Assembly: GCA_041178545.1 (NCBI GenBank)
Contig: JBEGVB010000065.1
Coordinates: forward strand, 1-33,974
Source: JBEATZ01 sp041178545
Lineage (GTDB): Bacteria > Planctomycetota > UBA1135 > UBA2386
Direction: 5' to 3'
Length of the DNA: 33,974 nucleotides
Made by a program: the position numbers and the translations under genes. The stretch's first letter is position 1; each line of letters begins with the position of its first letter. The notes beneath the pieces were generated by a model, which was not told where the DNA came from, made no database searches, and was given only the letters and a program-made list of their open reading frames with translations. Of the stretch, positions 31,796 to 33,974 are shown piece by piece.

Positions 31796-33748
31796 TCAGG
31801 ATGTGGTGATTTGGAGACCTTCCGATGCCACCACAGCCTGCATGCCAGCAGGAACGAACGTCGTGCCGCTGAATTCCTCGATGGCACAGGGACCGTGGCA
31901 GACCGCGCCGCGCGGCAGTTCGTCGCGGTGGTGTACCGCAACTGTGCTCCCGCCCACGGGTGCGCGCCTGCGTCGCGCCCGCGGTGTGCGACCGTGCGGC
32001 AGTTCGTGTCTCGGCAGTGCCGGGCCGGGCAACTCGCACCGCACGCGCAACTGGACGACTTCGATCGTTCCTTGCTCCGGCGCAAACCCGAACGAACGCA
32101 AGTGTTCCTTGCGGAAGCGCCGGGCCAGGTCCGTGCCGCGCCCGAGTGCGAGCGAGAGCCCAGCACCCTGACCGCGGAAGCGCAGCGTGACCCATGCTTG
32201 CGCACGGGCGCGTGCAATGCCCAGTGCCTCGCGGCCCTGTGCGGCGAGTGCACGCGCGTTCGTGAGCAGCATGCGTGTGCACGGCGCATCGAGGGTGCGC
32301 ATGCAGGCAACAGAACGCTCCTCTGACTCGCCGGCGAGGCAAAGGCCGAGCGCGGAGAACGCACCGGGATGGTGGGGGACGAGGGCGCACGGCATGTGCA
32401 GGCGCGCAGCAAGGCTCGCAGCGTGCAGGCCGCCTGCGCCGCCGTAGGCGATCAGCGGCACCTTCTGCGGGTCCATGGCCTGCTCCGCCGTGATCACCAT
32501 CAGGGCGCGCGCCATGTGCACGTCGGCAACCTGCAGGATGCCCTCTGCCGTCGCGCGCAAGCCGATGCCGAGGCGCCGTGCCAGCCGGTCGATCGCGCGC
32601 ACCGCAGCGTCCACGTCGACGTGGAATGCGCCGCCCAGCAGCGTGTCCGGACCGAGGTGGCCCAGCGCGAGGTGCGCATCGGTGACCGTGGGTTCGGTGC
32701 CGCGGCCGTAGCAGGCGGGGCCCGGGTCGGCACCAGCACTCTGTGGGCCCACGCGCAGGGCACCGGCAGCGTCGGTGTGCGCGATGGAGCCGCCGCCGCA
32801 GCCCACGGTGTGCACGGCAGCCGTCGGCAGTGGCAGCGGCAGGCCGCCGATGGTGCCACGGTCGGTGAGCAACTCGCCGTACCCGACGAGGCACACGTCC
32901 GTCGACGTGCCGCCCATGTCGAAGGCTGCGGCGCACTCGAACCCGGCAGCTGCTGCAACCCTTGCGGTGGCGAGCACGCCGCCCGCCGGGCCGCTGAACA
33001 TCGCACGCGCCGGGAACCGCTCGGCCTCGTCGGCGGGCAGGATGCCCATGCTGCTGCGAAGCAGCCGGAAGGTGCCGTTGCCGAGGTTGTCGGCAATGCG
33101 TCGCGTGTAGCGGCTCACGAGCGGCACGACTGCGGCATTGAGGATCGCTGCAGTGAAGCGCTCGAACTCGCCGTGGGCCGGGTGCAGCTCACTGCTGCAG
33201 GTCACGGCGATGCCGGGTATCGCGCGCTCCAGCGCGCGCGCCAGCGTCCGTTCGTCCTCGGGGTGGGCTGCCGAGTGCAGCAGTCCAACCGCCACCGACT
33301 GTGCGCCCGTGCGCCGGACCGCGGCCACGGCGCGCTCGACTGCCTTGCGCGAGAGCTTCACGACCGCACGGCCGTCTGCACCGCGCCTGCAGGCGACGCC
33401 GATGCGCAGCTCGCGCGGCACCGGCACCACCGGGCGTGTGGGCTCCAGTGCATAGAGGTCGAGCCGGTCCTGGCGGCCGACCTCGACCAGGTCCTCGAAT
33501 CCCTCGTTGGTGACGAAGGCCGTGCGCGCGAGCCTGCCGGTCAGCACGGCATTGAGCCCGACGGTGGTGCCGTGCACCAGGTCGACGGGCTCGTCGGGCC
33601 GTGTGCGGACGGCTGACAGCCCTTCGAGCACGGCCTTGCCGGGATCCGCAGGGGTGGACGGGAGCTTGTGGACCTCGATACCGCCGCGGTGCAGGCGCAC
33701 CACGTCGGTGAAGGTCCCGCCGGTGTCGATGCCGATGCGAACGGTCAC
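31796..33748 (-). CDS. Hydantoinase/oxoprolinase family protein, HyuA-type subunit
   Basis: HyuA-type subunits use ATP to open hydantoin or 5-oxoproline-like rings, usually in complex with HyuB. The ~650-residue length is complete for HyuA. The N-terminal domain shows RIGIDTGGTFTDVV at the start and VHGTTVGLNAVLTG near 70. The central domain shows AMFSGPAGGVLATA, FDMGGTSTDVCLV and VGCGGGSIAHTDAAGALRVGPQSAGADPGPACYG, the ATP/metal-binding region. The C-terminus closes with SGTTFVPAGMQAVV. I chose the GTG at 33748 because the family begins directly with (V)RIGIDTGGTFTD and TAGGCT lies 7 nt before it; the frame is open to 33778. No HyuB-type gene lies within the window on either side, which is unusual. 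The substrate is unknown. Confidence 0.9.
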   Translation of the reverse strand: MTVRIGIDTGGTFTDVVRLHRGGIEVHKLPSTPADPGKAVLEGLSAVRTRPDEPVDLVHGTTVGLNAVLTGRLARTAFVTNEGFEDLVEVGRQDRLDLYALEPTRPVVPVPRELRIGVACRRGADGRAVVKLSRKAVERAVAAVRRTGAQSVAVGLLHSAAHPEDERTLARALERAIPGIAVTCSSELHPAHGEFERFTAAILNAAVVPLVSRYTRRIADNLGNGTFRLLRSSMGILPADEAERFPARAMFSGPAGGVLATARVAAAAGFECAAAFDMGGTSTDVCLVGYGELLTDRGTIGGLPLPLPTAAVHTVGCGGGSIAHTDAAGALRVGPQSAGADPGPACYGRGTEPTVTDAHLALGHLGPDTLLGGAFHVDVDAAVRAIDRLARRLGIGLRATAEGILQVADVHMARALMVITAEQAMDPQKVPLIAYGGAGGLHAASLAARLHMPCALVPHHPGAFSALGLCLAGESEERSVACMRTLDAPCTRMLLTNARALAAQGREALGIARARAQAWVTLRFRGQGAGLSLALGRGTDLARRFRKEHLRSFGFAPEQGTIEVVQLRVRCELPGPALPRHELPHGRTPRARRRRAPVGGSTVAVHHRDELPRGAVCHGPCAIEEFSGTTFVPAGMQAVVASEGLQITTS

Positions 33749-33755
33749 GACAGGG

Positions 33756-33761
33756 AGCCTA
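33756..33761 (-). promoter_or_regulatory. Candidate -10 element of the HyuA-type gene
   Basis: TAGGCT on the minus strand lies 7 nt before the GTG at 33748, with no ribosome binding site between. A weak TTCGAC 17 bp upstream could act as -35. Confidence 0.35.
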
Positions 33762-33786
33762 CGGGGCCACGCGTCCAAGTCGAAGG

Positions 33787-33816
33787 TTGTCAGTACAGGG
33801 GCCCCGCTCGTAGCCT
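33787..33816 (+). promoter_or_regulatory. Probable promoter of plsY
   Basis: TTGTCA (33787-33792) and TAGCCT (33811-33816) are separated by 18 bp, and the ATG of plsY follows 8 nt after the -10. This is the best -35/-10 pair among the short-leader genes here. Confidence 0.5.
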
Positions 33817-33824
33817 GCTCGGCG

Positions 33825-33974
33825 ATGTTGCTCGTCCTGGGCTGCCTGTGTGCCTACCTGCTGGGCGGAGTGCCGTTCGCCTACCTGGCGGTGCGGCTCT
33901 GCAAGGGCACCGACCTGCGCACCATCGGCTCCGGCAACGTGGGGGCCACCAACGCGAGCCGTGCCTTCGAGGGC
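33825..33974 (+). CDS. plsY: Glycerol-3-phosphate acyltransferase PlsY (3' end cut by window edge)
   Basis: The first 50 residues of an integral membrane acyltransferase are visible. PlsY moves the acyl chain from acyl-phosphate to glycerol-3-phosphate, the first step of phospholipid synthesis. The first helix (MLLVLGCLCAYLLGGVPFAYL) and the family motif GSGNVGATNASR at 36-47, part of the phosphate-binding loop, are diagnostic. The start follows a short leader after TAGCCT. It is divergent from the HyuA-type gene with 76 bp between. Confidence 0.92.
   Translation, partial: MLLVLGCLCAYLLGGVPFAYLAVRLCKGTDLRTIGSGNVGATNASRAFEG

Noticed and set aside
1..33974. Insertion sequences, prophage, CRISPR arrays or integrated elements
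   Set aside because: No transposase, integrase, Cas or phage-like protein is visible, no regularly spaced repeat occurs, and the only tRNA is not followed by an integrase or a repeated 3' end.

Overview
The window is a GC-rich (roughly two thirds or more G+C by eye), gene-dense bacterial chromosome segment with no phage, insertion sequence or CRISPR. The protein mix points to a member of the Planctomycetota, probably a high-GC deep branch. The signs are an SBBP beta-propeller surface protein with a dockerin-like tail, oversized prepilin-like proteins, an EboE-type TIM-barrel protein, a DUF3299/ABC trio, and several signal peptides that seem to end in A-Q. This assignment is inference; no 16S or ribosomal protein gene is present to confirm it.

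Layout: (1) 1-2898, signalling: a GAF/PAS sensor protein running off the left edge, divergent from a receiver-plus-histidine-kinase hybrid that overlaps a NarL-type response regulator. (2) 2953-8294, a stress and proteostasis block: Hsp20 and UspA-type genes, a TPR/zincin protein, Dtd, a second Hsp20 behind a near-perfect sigma-54 promoter, an exopolyphosphatase and an ECF sigma factor. (3) 8320-17592, mixed housekeeping and envelope genes: a secreted coiled-coil protein, a TIM-barrel protein, an NrnA-like DHH phosphoesterase, the SBBP/dockerin protein overlapping thiD, and an AMP-forming acyl-CoA ligase. (4) tRNA-Gly(GCC) at 17697-17771 with its own promoter and a downstream terminator. (5) 18012-24005, three prepilin-like genes on the minus strand, including one of about 1165 residues. 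(6) 24122-28824, sfsA divergent from eboE over only 26 bp, followed by an ABC ATPase, an FtsX-like permease and a DUF3299 protein in tight order. (7) 28843-31547, a small secreted protein behind a perfect sigma-54 consensus, divergent from a membrane HD-GYP-like protein coupled to a TPR lipoprotein. (8) 31796-33974, a lone HyuA-type gene divergent from plsY, which is cut by the right edge.

Two regulatory themes stand out. Two sigma-54 elements lie in the right orientation and distance before hsp20 (5863) and a small secreted protein (29271). Several genes also carry a TANNNT -10 hexamer only about 5-8 nt before the start codon and no Shine-Dalgarno sequence, which suggests leaderless transcripts. 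Others (hsp20, the NarL regulator, the large pilins, the permease, the lipoprotein) have clear GGAG-type ribosome binding sites, so the genome seems to use both modes.
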